NCBI RefSeq assembly: GCF_000499385.1
Contig: NW_013652072.1
Location: 32,501 to 82,059, forward strand
Direction of reading: 5' to 3'
Source: Eimeria necatrix
Lineage: Eukaryota > Apicomplexa > Conoidasida > Eucoccidiorida > Eimeriidae
Length of the DNA stretch: 49,559 nucleotides
This document shows, in pieces, positions 32,188 to 44,100 of this stretch. Positions within the stretch are counted from its first letter, which is position 1. Every line of letters begins with the position of its first letter. The notes beneath the pieces were generated by a model that saw only the letters and a list, made by a program, of their open reading frames with translations, was not told the DNA's origin and searched no databases. Made by a program: the position numbers and the translations under genes.

Positions 32188-33891
32188 CGCAGCAGCAACA
32201 ACAGCAGCAACAACAGCAGCAACAACAGCAGCAACAACAGCAGCAACAACAGCAGCAACAACAGCAGCAGCAAAAGCAGCAGCAGCTGCAAGCCGCTGCT
32301 CAGTCTCGTTCGCAATATGCCTTGACATTCACTCACCCGAAGGCCGGCCAGATGGTAATAGCCTCTCTGCGGCAGCAGGCTAACCCGATCATGAAGTGAG
32401 CCTGCCAGGGAAAATCAACAGCGCATGCATTGCTAGATGCACATATGCAGTTCCTCTTATTTCTTCATCGATATCTTTACCCCTTTACAGTCTGTGGCTT
32501 TTTTCGCCTTTCATCTGCTGGTTCCTCGCCAGATTCTTCTCTTCTGTGCCATTCTGCTACGCGCCAATTGCCCCCGATTTCCTAGTGGGCGTCGGCGCCT
32601 GCGTTGTCTTCTTGAGTCTCAAGTACCACAGGCTGCACCCCAAGCAGCTTCTGCAGCGGCTGCTGCCGCTGCAGCGCCGCAGGGAACTCAGCAAGCGTTT
32701 CTTGCTGCTGCTGAATGACGTGGAGGGGGCAAATGCCTCCCTAGGTAAGAAATGAGGAGTAAGGGAAATGGCTGGGCTCGGGGATGCGCGCAGATATGTT
32801 TTGTTCCGGTTTTGGATCTTGACTTGGTTTTCAGTGCTCATTTTGCGTATTTTCGTGTCACAAGTAGAGTTTTAAGTCTTCCTTTGCTCTCTGTGGCTCC
32901 TGTCTAATGCAGCAGCTGGGGTGTCTGCATCACTTCTGCTGTGATTCTTGTGCTGTGCGGCTCTTTTCTTCAGCCCAAGTAATTCTGCATGCGTTTCACT
33001 ATGGATTCATTCTGCTCGTAGTTAACTCGCCTGCAGAGGCAGCAGAGCTGCTGCAGCAGCTCAAAGCCTCGGAGAACAGAGCGTCTGACTCTTTGCAGCC
33101 AACACTTGACGAGCGGCACGCACCGCGTTGTGCGGGTGGGTCTTGTCGAGAAAACTTTGCACTAAAATGAGTAAAATGCAGCCTTACTATTCTAATCTTT
33201 TAAATAGGATCATGATGATGCTGAAGAACGTATTTCAAGGAGGAGGAACTAATTTCAAGTCGATATCTAGTTCTGCGTAGACACACAGCGTGGGGGCGCA
33301 ACTCACCAAGTACTTCGCCAGAATTGAAGAGTAGCAGAATCAAAGGTGTACGCATACCCCTGTGAGATAGAATCTCTTATTGCAACTCGGGTCATGATAT
33401 CGGCTCGTCGCATCTTTGGTCAAGTTGTAGTTCATTGGGAATATTTATTTGGTAATATAGATGTACTTCAATTAACAATTTGCGTTCAAGTTCATTCGGT
33501 CTTTGCGCTCGTTGCTGCAGAGGTTCTACGAGTGCTACCCTCTGTCAACCGTGCCGACTTCGTGTCGCTCGCCAAGGAGTTCAGATGCATGCGGAATATA
33601 TTTATGGCGCATCAGCACCAGCTGCAGCAATGCCCAGGGATAGGCCCTAAGAAGGTGCGCGCACTAGTGGCTGCTCTGCAGGAGCCATTCTTCCCTGAGA
33701 TAGACGACAGGTACACTACAGCAGCAGCAGGGGCAACAGCAGGGGCAGCAGCAGGAGGCCCCCTTTGCATTACAGCTGGAGATGCGGCAGAAAAAGACAA
33801 GAAAGTTGCGTCAGCTGACAGCAGTAACAGTACTCCAAGTGGAGCATCAGCAACAGCCACAAACGTTCTTAATCCAAGGAAACAGTCCTAG
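31986..33891 (+). CDS. ERCC1: ERCC1/Rad10-family DNA excision repair protein
   Basis: ERCC1 is the non-catalytic partner of the XPF nuclease, which makes the 5' incision in nucleotide excision repair and acts in interstrand crosslink repair. Four exons join in phase: 31986-32395, 32533-32744, 32974-33135 and 33521-33891, giving 384 residues. Residues 1-115 are mostly Gln (about 75). The central domain starts at MVIASLRQQANPIMK, matching the family's VSPRQxGNPVLK. It continues with APDFLVGVGACVVFLSLKYH, RLHPKQL, FLLLLNDVEGANASL and FILLVVNSPAEAAELLQQLK. The C-terminal tandem helix-hairpin-helix is LPSVNRADFVSLAKEF, then CPGIGPKKVRALVAALQEPF. A low-complexity tail of about 60 residues follows. 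A longer exon 2 using the CAG at 32488-32490 (extra segment LWLFSPFICWFLAR) is also in phase but fits the family less well. Confidence 0.92.
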
Positions 33892-34439
33892 GCTGCGACT
33901 CCGCAGGCGTCTTCAAGGCCATTTGAAAGAATCATAGAAGGCCCGCAGTTTAGCTTCTGGCTTTCTTGAAGTGTACAGTGGAGAGGGCGCTGACTGGTCT
34001 CTCTTACATTATTTACTAGAATGCGCCACACATGGCCAGCCAATGTTTTTTTTTTGTTTTTATGTCACTTTGATATCCACCCGTTGTACACAGCAAATTC
34101 TTTTTCGAATAATAGCACCAATTTTCAAAACGTATTGATATCTCGTTCCTCCCCGGCACGTGGCCAGTCGGCCCCAGCAGCAGCCAACTGACAGCTGCTT
34201 CAAGTGCAGCGGGCGGTGCATATGTGTTCTCGCCGTTGCTGCTGCTACTGCTGCTGCTGCTAGCGCTGATACAGGGTACATATATACCGTAGAATGCAGC
34301 ATGGACAACGATTCAAACGACTGCAAACAGCTGTTGGGAAACCCAGGGCAGAGAGGAAGCACCGATTCAAAGGCACCACCACCGTTTGCACTGCCTCATA
34401 AACAATTGAAAGCTTGAAGTTACGGAACTCCTGCTTAGT
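33892..34439. other. Convergent intergenic region
   Basis: It lies between the 3' ends of ERCC1 (+) and the thioredoxin-fold gene (-), and contains a T-rich run at 34045-34062 and a short CTG stretch at 34235-34262. No gene is supported. Confidence 0.6.
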
Positions 34440-35876
34440 TCAGGCTGTTGGCCAGTTTACGCGATACACGTTCAAGTTGTCCACGGGGATGCTGTGGGTG
34501 TACCACTCCACCTGCTGCTGCGGCGGCTGCTGCTGCACTGCAATGAGGCATGCATCCAGTGCCGCCTTGAATTCATTCACGAGTTGCTGTGGCTGCGGCG
34601 ACAACAAACAACCGCAAGCCCTCAACCAGAATATTTACAGTCGTCTGCGGCCCTGGGGATGAGGGTATTCACCTGCTGTGGAAGAAGGCGAAATGCCTAT
34701 TAATGCCTATTGGCGGCTAAACTAGACCCGATATCAGGGTTTAGGGTTTAGGGATTACCGTTTTTGTGCCATCCGGATCCGCAATGCGCCTGCGGAACGC
34801 GTCGCAGTTGTACTGCACGACAAAAGTGCAGGGGTGCTCCACCTGAGTATGCAACCCCACGTGCAAAAACGAAGACCAAAAATAGTAACAGCAATCGAGT
34901 TGAGACAGAGCATGGCAAATACTGGTACTCGCAGTATTCGTGGTAGCAACAGCCATTGTAATCCTAGCATCGAACCTAGTGGAAACGCAAGTAATGCAGC
35001 AGTTCCATCGGTAGCCACAATGGCCAAAGTCATACTTAACGAACTGGCGGCGAAGTACTCAAGTGGTCACGCGAGCTAACTTCTAAAACGGTTGGAAGCG
35101 AACCTCGCACGTCAGCAAGGCGAACAAACCATATTTCTCACAGCAGTCATATTGAAACGCAACCATTAGAATCACTGAGGGCAGCAGCTCATCATATCTG
35201 CCTGTAAAATGGAGGGAGCTAGGCGCATGAGAAATGCAAACACGAGCCGAAATCGATGTGCAAAAAATACCCAGTCTTATGCAAACGCAAAGGGAGTGCG
35301 TAAATCGCAGACGCACGCAAGTCAATGGAAACTACAGATGCGTGCTGCAACTTATTAATTAAGTACATTGGTGTTGCAAAGAAGCCTCACCCCGCAGTGG
35401 TACGCCGCCCGGGGCACTTCATCGACATCTATGACGAGGAACTTCGCGACATTGTTGCTCGCTTTTGCAATTTCAGTAAACTGCTCAAGAAGGCCTTTGT
35501 TAAGATTGCTGAAAGTGGCAGAGAAGAAGATTGCAAGCGGAGCCGGGGGCTGTCTGTATACCTCAGCCTCAAATGAGTCCATGTCCCGCACCACCTGCAC
35601 TCTCCCCGCTGCCTCCTTTGTCATTGATGCTGCCATGGCACCGAAGGAGGGAGGCACTGCAGCCGTGGCTCCATCCTTCTGTTGCCGAAGAAATGGAAAC
35701 GCTTCAGCTGCTGCAGCACATGGGGCCGATACTGTTGCGGAGGCATCCCTAGAGGCACCTGGCGCAGTGAAGCCCCTCTGCTGCTGTTTTGTAGCAGCAG
35801 CAACAGGCCATAGCGTTCGTAGAGAAGGAAAAAGGGAACAACGAGCGCAGCAGCGCCCGGTGAAAGCGACAGACAT
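34440..35876 (-). CDS. Thioredoxin-fold protein lacking the CxxC redox motif, probably organellar
   Basis: Minus-strand exons 35876-35391, 34842-34759 and 34592-34440 join in phase 0 for 240 residues. The N-terminus MSVAFTGRCCARCSLFPSLR is basic, hydrophobic and free of acidic residues, as in a mitochondrial leader. An Ala-rich linker leads to a thioredoxin-like domain: VVRDMDSFEAEVYRQ, PLAIFFSATFSNLNKGLLEQ, KFLVIDVDEVPRAAYHCGVE, then HPCTFVV, where the Pro fits the cis-Pro loop, and QQLVNEFKAALDACL as the last helix. At the active-site position FSATFSNLN replaces the usual WCGPC, so both cysteines are gone. A C-terminal extension of about 35 residues follows (VEWYTHSIPVDNLNVYRVNW). The domain suggests a structural or binding role rather than disulfide exchange. 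The frame is also open upstream to an ATG at 36098-36096, so an earlier start is possible. Intron 2 holds one short TTTAGGG copy at 34737-34752. Confidence 0.75.
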
Positions 35877-36372
35877 CGCTGGAGAGAAGGTACGGAAGAA
35901 GCAAGCCACAGAGGCAGCTGGAATATTAGATAGTGGCTCGCTGGAAATGGATTCGTTATACAAATATGAAATTTTTCGTCGGAATATAAGCCAGCGTAAC
36001 AATGCTTGTATGCAAGAATGGCCGCTTGGGGCTGCAGCCTGTGCCGACAAAAGGTTACGCTGAAAAGGCATCCTGCTAAATTCGTTCAATGCATTCACTT
36101 TTTATTTAGGGATTGAGCTCGTACATGCAGTATCTGTGCATCCGATTCAAGCGAAAGAGGGGGAACAAGCCCTGTGTACAGCTTCCCGCCGGCTGTGTGT
36201 CTGTTCAGCTCTTCCCGTTGACTGTGTGGAGCGCTCCTCAGCGCTCAACATCAGCAGAGATAAATCTGACGACAAAGCTCTCCTCCGGTTGTTTTTAAAG
36301 AGAGATGGCAGTATTTCAATTGTGTGCCGACCTTCAGCCTTAACATGAAAAGACAAGGGCGGTGGAGGCGCA
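35877..36372. other. Divergent intergenic region
   Basis: About 500 bases between the thioredoxin-fold gene (-) and the following plus-strand gene. The presumed promoters of both lie here; no specific element is visible. Confidence 0.45.
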
Positions 36373-37567
36373 ATGTTCCCTTCGGGGCTCATGCTGCTCT
36401 TGCTCGCAGAGCTAGCAGAGCTGCAACAACTGTACCCAGCAGCTGCTGCTGCAACTGACAATGCGACATCATCAACACAGGCGAACAGCGATCCACATGA
36501 TTCTGCTTGGGTCTTTTCTGTCGAATCTGTCAGCCGCATGGTTCCGCTGCTGCAGCGGGCGGAAGCCGCAACGCGATTGCGCAGCAGTGAGATGCACCCA
36601 TGCGTTCTGAGCCTAATTTTGCCAAATGTCTCAGTTTCTGCGGACGCCACTTGGCGTCGTACGCAATAACCAGCTCTGCACGCAGCTGCAGTTGGAATGC
36701 GACTAGGCAGGGGCTTACCTGCACCCAAAAGCAACAGCAGCAGCAGATTTATTGCATTAGTGTCATATGTGTCTCCATTTTTGCTGCAGTTGTGATGGAT
36801 TTTCCTAGACACAGCAAGGGACCTCCGGTCGTTCTGCTGCATCCAACTCCTGTTTCTCCGCTTCAGCAGCTGAAACTCCTGCAGTCCGCTCGGGAGGCAT
36901 TCGCCGCAGAAGAGCGGCTTTTACCTGGAATATTTGAGTATCACGCTAGAACCCTCCTGGTCAGCAATTTGGCAGTCAGCGTTAAACCCTCCTAAAGGAG
37001 ATCGCACAAAGCTGTTAGCTAGCCACGTATCTAGCTCACGTCACGAACAGTGTCAACTCTTATTTGCCCATAATCCTTCCATCATGTCACAAGGTACAGG
37101 AATATCATTTCGTGCACGGTTTGGTTTCAATTCAATATACTTTTCTTTGGGTCGACTTGCACTAAGGGCTCGACTTGCACTAAGGGCTCATTGGAAGGCA
37201 GCCTTAGTTGTTCGCATATTTTTCTGCCGTCATTTTTTCTGCTTTACTTGTTCTCATCTTTAAACTGCTGCAGCTCGTGCTTCATGCTGCCACATCTGCT
37301 CGTTACAGCCCTCGCGAAGTGCTGCGACAGGGGCTGAGCCGCGCTGGCCTGGCGACGGCGGTGCTGGACATGGGAGCTGCGCTGGATTCCGAGGTCCCGA
37401 ACTCTTCGGGGCCCAGGAAAGATACTCACTCGAAGTTTGTCGAGGAGTCGGAATCCGCTGTTGAGGCTGCTGAGGCATTTGTTCGCGACCTGCAGCGCCT
37501 GACGTCCAGTAACGACACATGGGGAGCCTTAAGGACGGAGTTTAGCTCATGTGGAGACAACCTTTGA
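36373..37567 (+). CDS. Unrecognised three-exon protein
   Basis: Exons 36373-36658, 36790-36974 and 37274-37567 join in phase and give 254 residues; the second donor could also be at 36981, adding two residues. Readable segments are MFPSGLMLLLLAELAELQQL, VESVSRMVPLLQRAEAATRL, MHPCVLSLILPNVSVSADAT plus WRLVMDF across the first junction, PPVVLLHPTPVSPLQQLKLL, HARTLLVSNLA, then SARYSPREVLRQGLSRAGLA and EAAEAFVRDLQRL. The WRL-VMDF...PPVVLLHPTP stretch has a faint likeness to a COMM domain, too weak to name. The minus strand is open over 36147-36842 and competes for the same DNA. I prefer the plus strand because its exons join cleanly and the product is less compositionally odd. Confidence 0.5.
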
Positions 37568-40500
37568 GGGGAAGATATACTTTTTGTGCCCGTTTGCTTC
37601 AATGCGTCCCTTCTTTCGAAGACGCAGCATAAGTTGCAGCTGGCAGCTGCAGCTGCAGCTGTGGGAGATTACTCAGACTTAAACTTGCGGCGTAGCCACC
37701 ACAACGGGAATCTGCAGGCCCCGTCTTGTGACCAGCTAGTTTCCCGTACTGCATGATTGCCCTACTTGCTTCATTAGCTTCTTCTTCAGATGGACGAGAC
37801 AAATTTGCTACTCCGAGGCGGCCTAATGGCTCCCCTCAGGGGCCAAAAGCTTGTGAACAAGAGCCAGACAATTTAAAGTAATTGTTTGCACATTAAGCTT
37901 GACAGGGCGAAATAGTATTGCCTTGTGAACCTCATCGTATAATTTGTATTTGTGGCCCCGAGAGCCGTTGCAAGGCCTGTGCAAGAGCGTGCAGAGAATA
38001 CATGCAACAAGTGGTACAGTTCACACTGGCGGACTTGAACGCTTCTTCATCTAGAGGCTTATCAGCGTGGGCAGCAGCCTTGCTCTCTTTCTGGCTTCCG
38101 TTTTGCCGGAAGTGTGGGCAAAAGGAGGTCAGAGTATTGGCGCTTCCATCTCTGTGGCACACGCATAGGACCGGAAAGGTACAGCAAGGCAAGGGTCAGG
38201 CGTCGGTGATGCGAAGTAAGGCCTTGGGCACGACTGTTAATGACTCAGAACACACCCAGAAATCATGCTGTGCGGAGTCAAGCATGGACAGTCTTTTTGT
38301 AAAATGGGGTGCATGTGAGCTCTTCAAAAATATATGTGTGTAGGAATCACTCAAGGCGTGTAAGCAAAGTGTGTAGGTGATAGTTACACAATAGTTTTAG
38401 TAGTCGCTGCCTATAGTATTACGGTAACAATCGGCAACATTAGCTTTCCTGTTCATCTACGGTGACCGGGTACGTACCACAAAGCATCGACTCCGCACAT
38501 GCTTTACATTGTAGAATGAGCAGAGGATCTTCAGCAATTGCATGCACAGGATTCAGGGGAAATGAACTACTATAATAGTAAAGGCATACGCCAGGTATTG
38601 GCCACATGGAAAAGAGGGTGTTTTGGACTGCCTGAATGGCAAGTAATCATCAGCCTTTGAGCTGGAGATTTACCAAAGTGGGTTCTTGATATATTCTCAC
38701 GCGCTATGAAGAGTGAAGAAATGAAACGCTGCATGGAGTGGCTGTTGACGGGGTGCAGCGGAAATAGCTGAAGAAGTGACACTGGCGCCTGTGTATCCTC
38801 TATCTTGTCTGATAAGCTGAAGCATGAAACAGCAATAAACTATTGTTTGACGTGCTTGGGGTAGTTTAGTCAGCTGCCCCGGCAGCCTGCTGATGGGCAG
38901 ATGCCAATTGTACTTCGCCACAGCGCCGGATAAGCTGCAGAATTGAGGGCTGTACAGTAGTTGAAGCTATTTTCAGGAGTGGGAATAGTGCAGAGCCCTC
39001 CATTAGAGCTGATCTGGTACTGTGTTGTGGTACCCATTGCCATCGCAAACAAGAACAGCCGAGCCTAATTCACTTGCATCGGAATTTCCCACCTCGCGTT
39101 CACACGTTGGAACAAACCAATTCATATGCAGACAAACAACTATGGATGAAATAATGTATGCATGGGCGTCCATTTGCAGATTCATATACAAACATAGATG
39201 CACATATGTAGATGCACATATGTACGCATTTGCGTGGGCGCATGAAGGGCTAGGTATTCGTCAGGACCTAACTAGCCAATCGATTTTAGCCTTTGCTCAT
39301 TAGACTCCGCCTCCTGCGTCCATCGAAGCGCGCAGAGATGACACAAGCACAGTTCAAAGGCCAGCGTCCTTGCATACAATAGGAGGATAATAATATGGGT
39401 ATCACTGTCAAAAGAAATATGAGGCATTCAGCGACAGCAAATCTGGCTAGAGTTAACTAGCAGCTGTCAAATGTAAGCCTTCGGAGTGGCTACCTTCTTC
39501 AAACATTTCCTTGCACTTCTGTACGCGCTGTCCGTAGCTATCCCTCAGCATGAACTCAACGAGCAAGAAAACGGGGGTTGTTTAACTTTACTTTATCTGA
39601 CATGCAAATTTTCATACCACTGCTGCACTGACGTGAAGACTTGTTCATTACTTTTCTTGCCTGTGGGTACAAACTAAGCTTGATATTGCCGCCTTCTAGC
39701 CTGAATAATCAATGAAAGAGGGAATATAAAGCGCTGCTGATTGATGACAATCAGCTGACATGCCACCCTGCTACCGGCGGCATCTTGAAGCCAAATGCCG
39801 AGTTTTGTACTGCGTATTGGGTAAAGGCGGCCCCGCAGCCACAAAGACATGAACGGAACACAGAGAACGGTTGCCCCACTATTTATCTTTGTATTAATGT
39901 AGTACATTTTGTATGATTTCACGAGTGGTGTATTTGCCAATGTGATTGCTAGCACGCGCATGACCAGTGCTCGCGTCGGCAGAAGGGCGTTTCTCATGAA
40001 AGCGTGTTATTATTTTGTTAAAAAGCAGAAAATTGCATTACAAAGGAAAACTTTAAGCACTTTTGGCATATTTTTCTTGGTTAAACCCGGCTAAATGAGG
40101 ACAAATGCGGTGTGGCGGCATCAAGTTTGGTAACACCGCCGACGCCAACCTGTCTCACGTACTGCACGTCGTCTCCCTGCTCGCATAGTGGGCTGCAGTT
40201 GTCTATGGGTTTTCTGGGGGCTAAAGCCGAACAATTCACCGTTCCCTACCGTTAAAACCGTCAGCCTTATTCTTATTAAAGGCCAATTTCCCTTACTCTC
40301 TGCTAGGTATCTTCTGGCTGCGCTTCTGCTGGCCGAAAACTGGTCCGCGAAACAGCGACGTTCGTTTCTGGGCGCCGTGACAGTCAGCTAGTAGTCACCG
40401 CTCAGTTAGCTACTCCTGAACTTGCTTCGGCTTTGTGATTACTCTTTTTTTCAAATGTCCGCAGCAGCTTCAGGCTACGCGTCGTCTGTGTGACGTCCGT

Positions 40501-41154
40501 CTAGCACTAACAACCGAGTGGGACAGCAGCGTGCGCACGCTGTTGGCGTGCAGAGCCGTCGCTCCTACTGGGGTCAGTTCATTAGACAGCTGGTAAACCA
40601 CATCATCAGAATGCAAAAGCCTCATTCCGCTTCATACTGGGTTTTCTCGCTTAATATTGCAGCGCGTTGTGCTTGAGCAGCGTGACTGAAGGGTCAAGAA
40701 CCACCAAGCCATATATCACGGAAGAACGAACTTTTGGGAGGCTTGCGACTGGCCGCTTTTATAGACATCTCCTGACATACAGTTAAAGGGCAAATAAACA
40801 CCTGCAATCCTTGGTTTCAGGCTTTGTGCTGACGGTCCACAGCTACGTGAGGTTGACTGCTTGTCACGAAGACTACTGCGCGAAAGAAGTTTCGTAGGCT
40901 GGCGTTCATCCTGTGGAGTTTACTTCGAGAACTAAGCTCAATTACTTTTGCGGGCTCCAGGAACTCACTGCGAGCACTCCACTTGACAGACTGACCGACG
41001 ACACAAGTCCAAGCAGCACCGCCAGTTGTGATGTGTTTTAGACCGAAGCTTTGATACATGTATTTTGAGTTGGTCGCCCTTCGGCCCTCACACAAGTGAC
41101 TGTTGCTTCCGTTTCCCTGTCGGGCGTGAAAGGCGGGGGTGAAATTGCTCGAAA
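37568..41154. other. Long gene-poor interval upstream of the FAS/PKS
   Basis: About 3.6 kb with only short frames, several opening at non-ATG codons, and no recognisable domain. A short minus-strand frame ending near 38866 (LKIASTTVQPSILQLIRRCG) looks mildly exon-like but has no partners. The right end should contain the FAS/PKS promoter and 5' UTR. Telomere-type and long triplet repeats are absent. Confidence 0.55.
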
Positions 41155-44100
41155 ATGGTGGAAACGAAGCGGAAATTAGCGGAGTCGTCAACCGCAACTC
41201 AGTCCGACACTTCGGAAACGACAAGTCCATCGCGCCGTTCAATGAGTCCACCAATCGCTGCATTGTGGAGCAAGCTTGGTGGTAATCCGTTTGCCGCCAC
41301 ATTCAACAAGTGGGTTCGGGAGGCGCCAGACGCTGAAGCGGTTGTCTGGTTGAATGGAGAAGGAGATGTGGCTGAAATAAGAACTTACAAGCAACTAGTG
41401 GATCAAATATACACACTAGCGGCTTACCTGGAGGAAATAGGAATTAAGAAGAATGACAGAGTCATCTTGTGTTATCCACCGGGGATAGACTTTATTGTCG
41501 CATTCTACAGCTGCATTATTTCTGGCATTGCCGCTGTCCCTGTCTATCCCCCTGATCCTACAAAGGGAGTGACGGATATTCCCCGTTTTTGTGACATTGG
41601 GGCGAGTGCTGGAACTAAAAAAGCCCTCACTTCAACAACTTACCGTCGGGTTGCTGCGGCGATGTCTGTTGTATCTCGCGAGAGGCGATGGAAAGAAATT
41701 GAGTGGATTTGCACAGATACTATCAAAACAAAAGCCACTGCGGCTAATTGCCCCCCGGCAACTCTGGATCCCCATTCCATTGCGTTTCTGCAGGTAGGCT
41801 TGTGGCGAAGCAGTTTCTGTGCATGAAATGTTGGCTGTCTCAACCAGTAGCGCGCAGTTTTGTTGCATCACACTGACAATTTAGCGCATGCGAGATCCAC
41901 CGACTCAATTAAATTCGCGAGTTCTGCTCCCCATTTGCGCAGTTCACATCTGGAAGTACTTCGGAACCAAAAGGAGTCATGGTGACGCATGCCTCTTTGT
42001 TGCATAACATGCACCTGTGCTGGCATTCCTTCGAGTTTCCGACGCACTTGGAAACTAAAGACCCCAGCGAACAATTTTCGACCCATGATTATGACTTTTT
42101 TGAGCTGGATGAGTTCTGGAAAAGACGCCATGAAGTATCAGTGGCGCGTAAAGGTCACAGAGTCCGAGCGTTTTCTTGGCTGCCAGTCTACCATGACATG
42201 GGGTAAGAAAAGCAGGTTCTGCGATTTCCAGCGCATCAGCAACATTATCAAACGGGACGTGCAGGACTCTGGAAACTGCCCATACTTTTGTTCCCCTAGA
42301 CTTAGCGTGTGAACGTCAATGTGTGCTCTTGGTTCTTTCAGGCTCATCGGCTTTGTCTGCTGCCCACTGTTCTGTGGAGCCGCTCTTTACCAAATGTCTC
42401 CAATCGATTTCATTCGACGGCCCTGGGTTTGGCTCAAAGCCTTAAGCCAATACGAATGCGTGTGCAGTGCTGCTCCTAACTTCGCCTTTGGGCTAGTGAC
42501 ACGGAAAATGCCTGACAACGTGTATAATCAGCTAGATCTTTCCCATGTGACGGGAATACTATCTGGAGCGGAGCCTGTCCGGAGGCAGACAGTGGAACAA
42601 TTTGTTGAGGTGAGAGGAAAAATTACAGTTGAGGCGCGAGTGACTTATTAACAGGATATGCCGCTGCGTAAGTAACATCAAACCCTTCCTGGTGGCTTTA
42701 CGTGCGTTCCCAGAAATTTGGCCCTAAAGGCATCAAGCCGTGTACTGTTGCTCCAGCGTACGGTCTTGCTGAGCACACGCTTATTGTTACTGGAAGAGGG
42801 GACTGGCAAACCAGTGCGACTATCCTTTACGTTGACGCACTGAAGTTACGAGCTGAACGTATTGTCAGGATCTTCACCCCTGAGGAAGCTGCTTCTAAGC
42901 CAGCGGGAGACGTACAGGACGTTGTCAGCTGTGGCTTTCCATTTAAAGGTGTCACTGGTGAGCCTTATTTTCACTTACTTTACCACAAAACAAGCATGAG
43001 AGCAACGAAACCTAAAAGAATGCGCGTTTGCTTTTCGTGAGTGTCCGCAGTAAAAATTGTTGACCCGGAAACCGATCAAGAACTACCGGATGGGCACGTC
43101 GGGGAAATTATTGCATTTAGTGAATCTGTGGCTCTGGGATACTTCAACAAGCCGGAACAGACAAGCCAGACGTTCCATGTATCTGTGAAAGATGCGAAAG
43201 GAAACAGCACTCCGGCTAGTGGGCTCCGCACTGGAGATTGTGGATTTATGTATAATGGGGAGCTGTATGTAACCGGCCGATTCAAAGATATTATTATCAT
43301 TCGAGGCCGAAATTATTACCCGTCAGACATTGAAGAGGCAATTTTAGAAGTGCCTCAAATTCGTCCAGGCTGCGTAGCTGCATTTGCGATCGAGGCGGAC
43401 TCAAATGAAGTGCTAGGCATTGCTGCAGAGCTCCGTGTAGAAGACGGTTTAAAGGGTGTCTGGGCCCGGGTCCGCCGGCAGCTCTTTGATAGGTCCAGCT
43501 ATGACCAAATAGTTAAGAACATCTGTCGAACGGTTGCTACCAGCACCGGCCTCAGTGTGCACAGAGTTTGGCTCCTGAGACCGCGAAGCCTACCAAAAAC
43601 AAGCAGTGGGAAACTCAGGAGATCTCTTGCCCGAGAAAAATTACTTGAAGGCAAGTTGGATGGCGTTATTCATACGTATACACATCATGCTCACCAAACT
43701 GAAGCAGTCTCAAACGCCGCGAGGGCAGGAACCCAAGCTCCCCTCAAATCTCCTACTCAGCAGCCTTGTGAAGCGGCACACAAAGGCCACGATGAATCTG
43801 GACCGACACACGAGGCCGTTGTCAAGGCAGTGAGGGAAGCGGTGATTGATGCAGCGAAGAATGTATTGGGGGACGACGGCGAGCTGCCGGATATGCAGGC
43901 CCCACTGCATGAATTAGGAGTTGATTCAATTGCTGCTGTAGAGCTAGCGGAGCTTGTTTCTGAAAGGTTAAATATCGACATTGAGCCGACGCTGATGTTT
44001 AATTACCCGACGATGGAGGACATTATGGAGTTCCTAGTGCGTGAAATCGAGGGTAAAGGGGCCGAAGAGGCACTCACTATCAACACGAACACCACGGACA

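Noticed and set aside
36147..36842. 231-codon open frame on the minus strand
   Set aside because: It overlaps a better plus-strand exon chain, has no recognisable domain and reads through a likely plus-strand acceptor. Kept as an alternative, not as a feature.
37918..38343. Plus-strand frame of 141 codons
   Set aside because: It opens at TTG rather than ATG and has no family motif or plausible splice partners.
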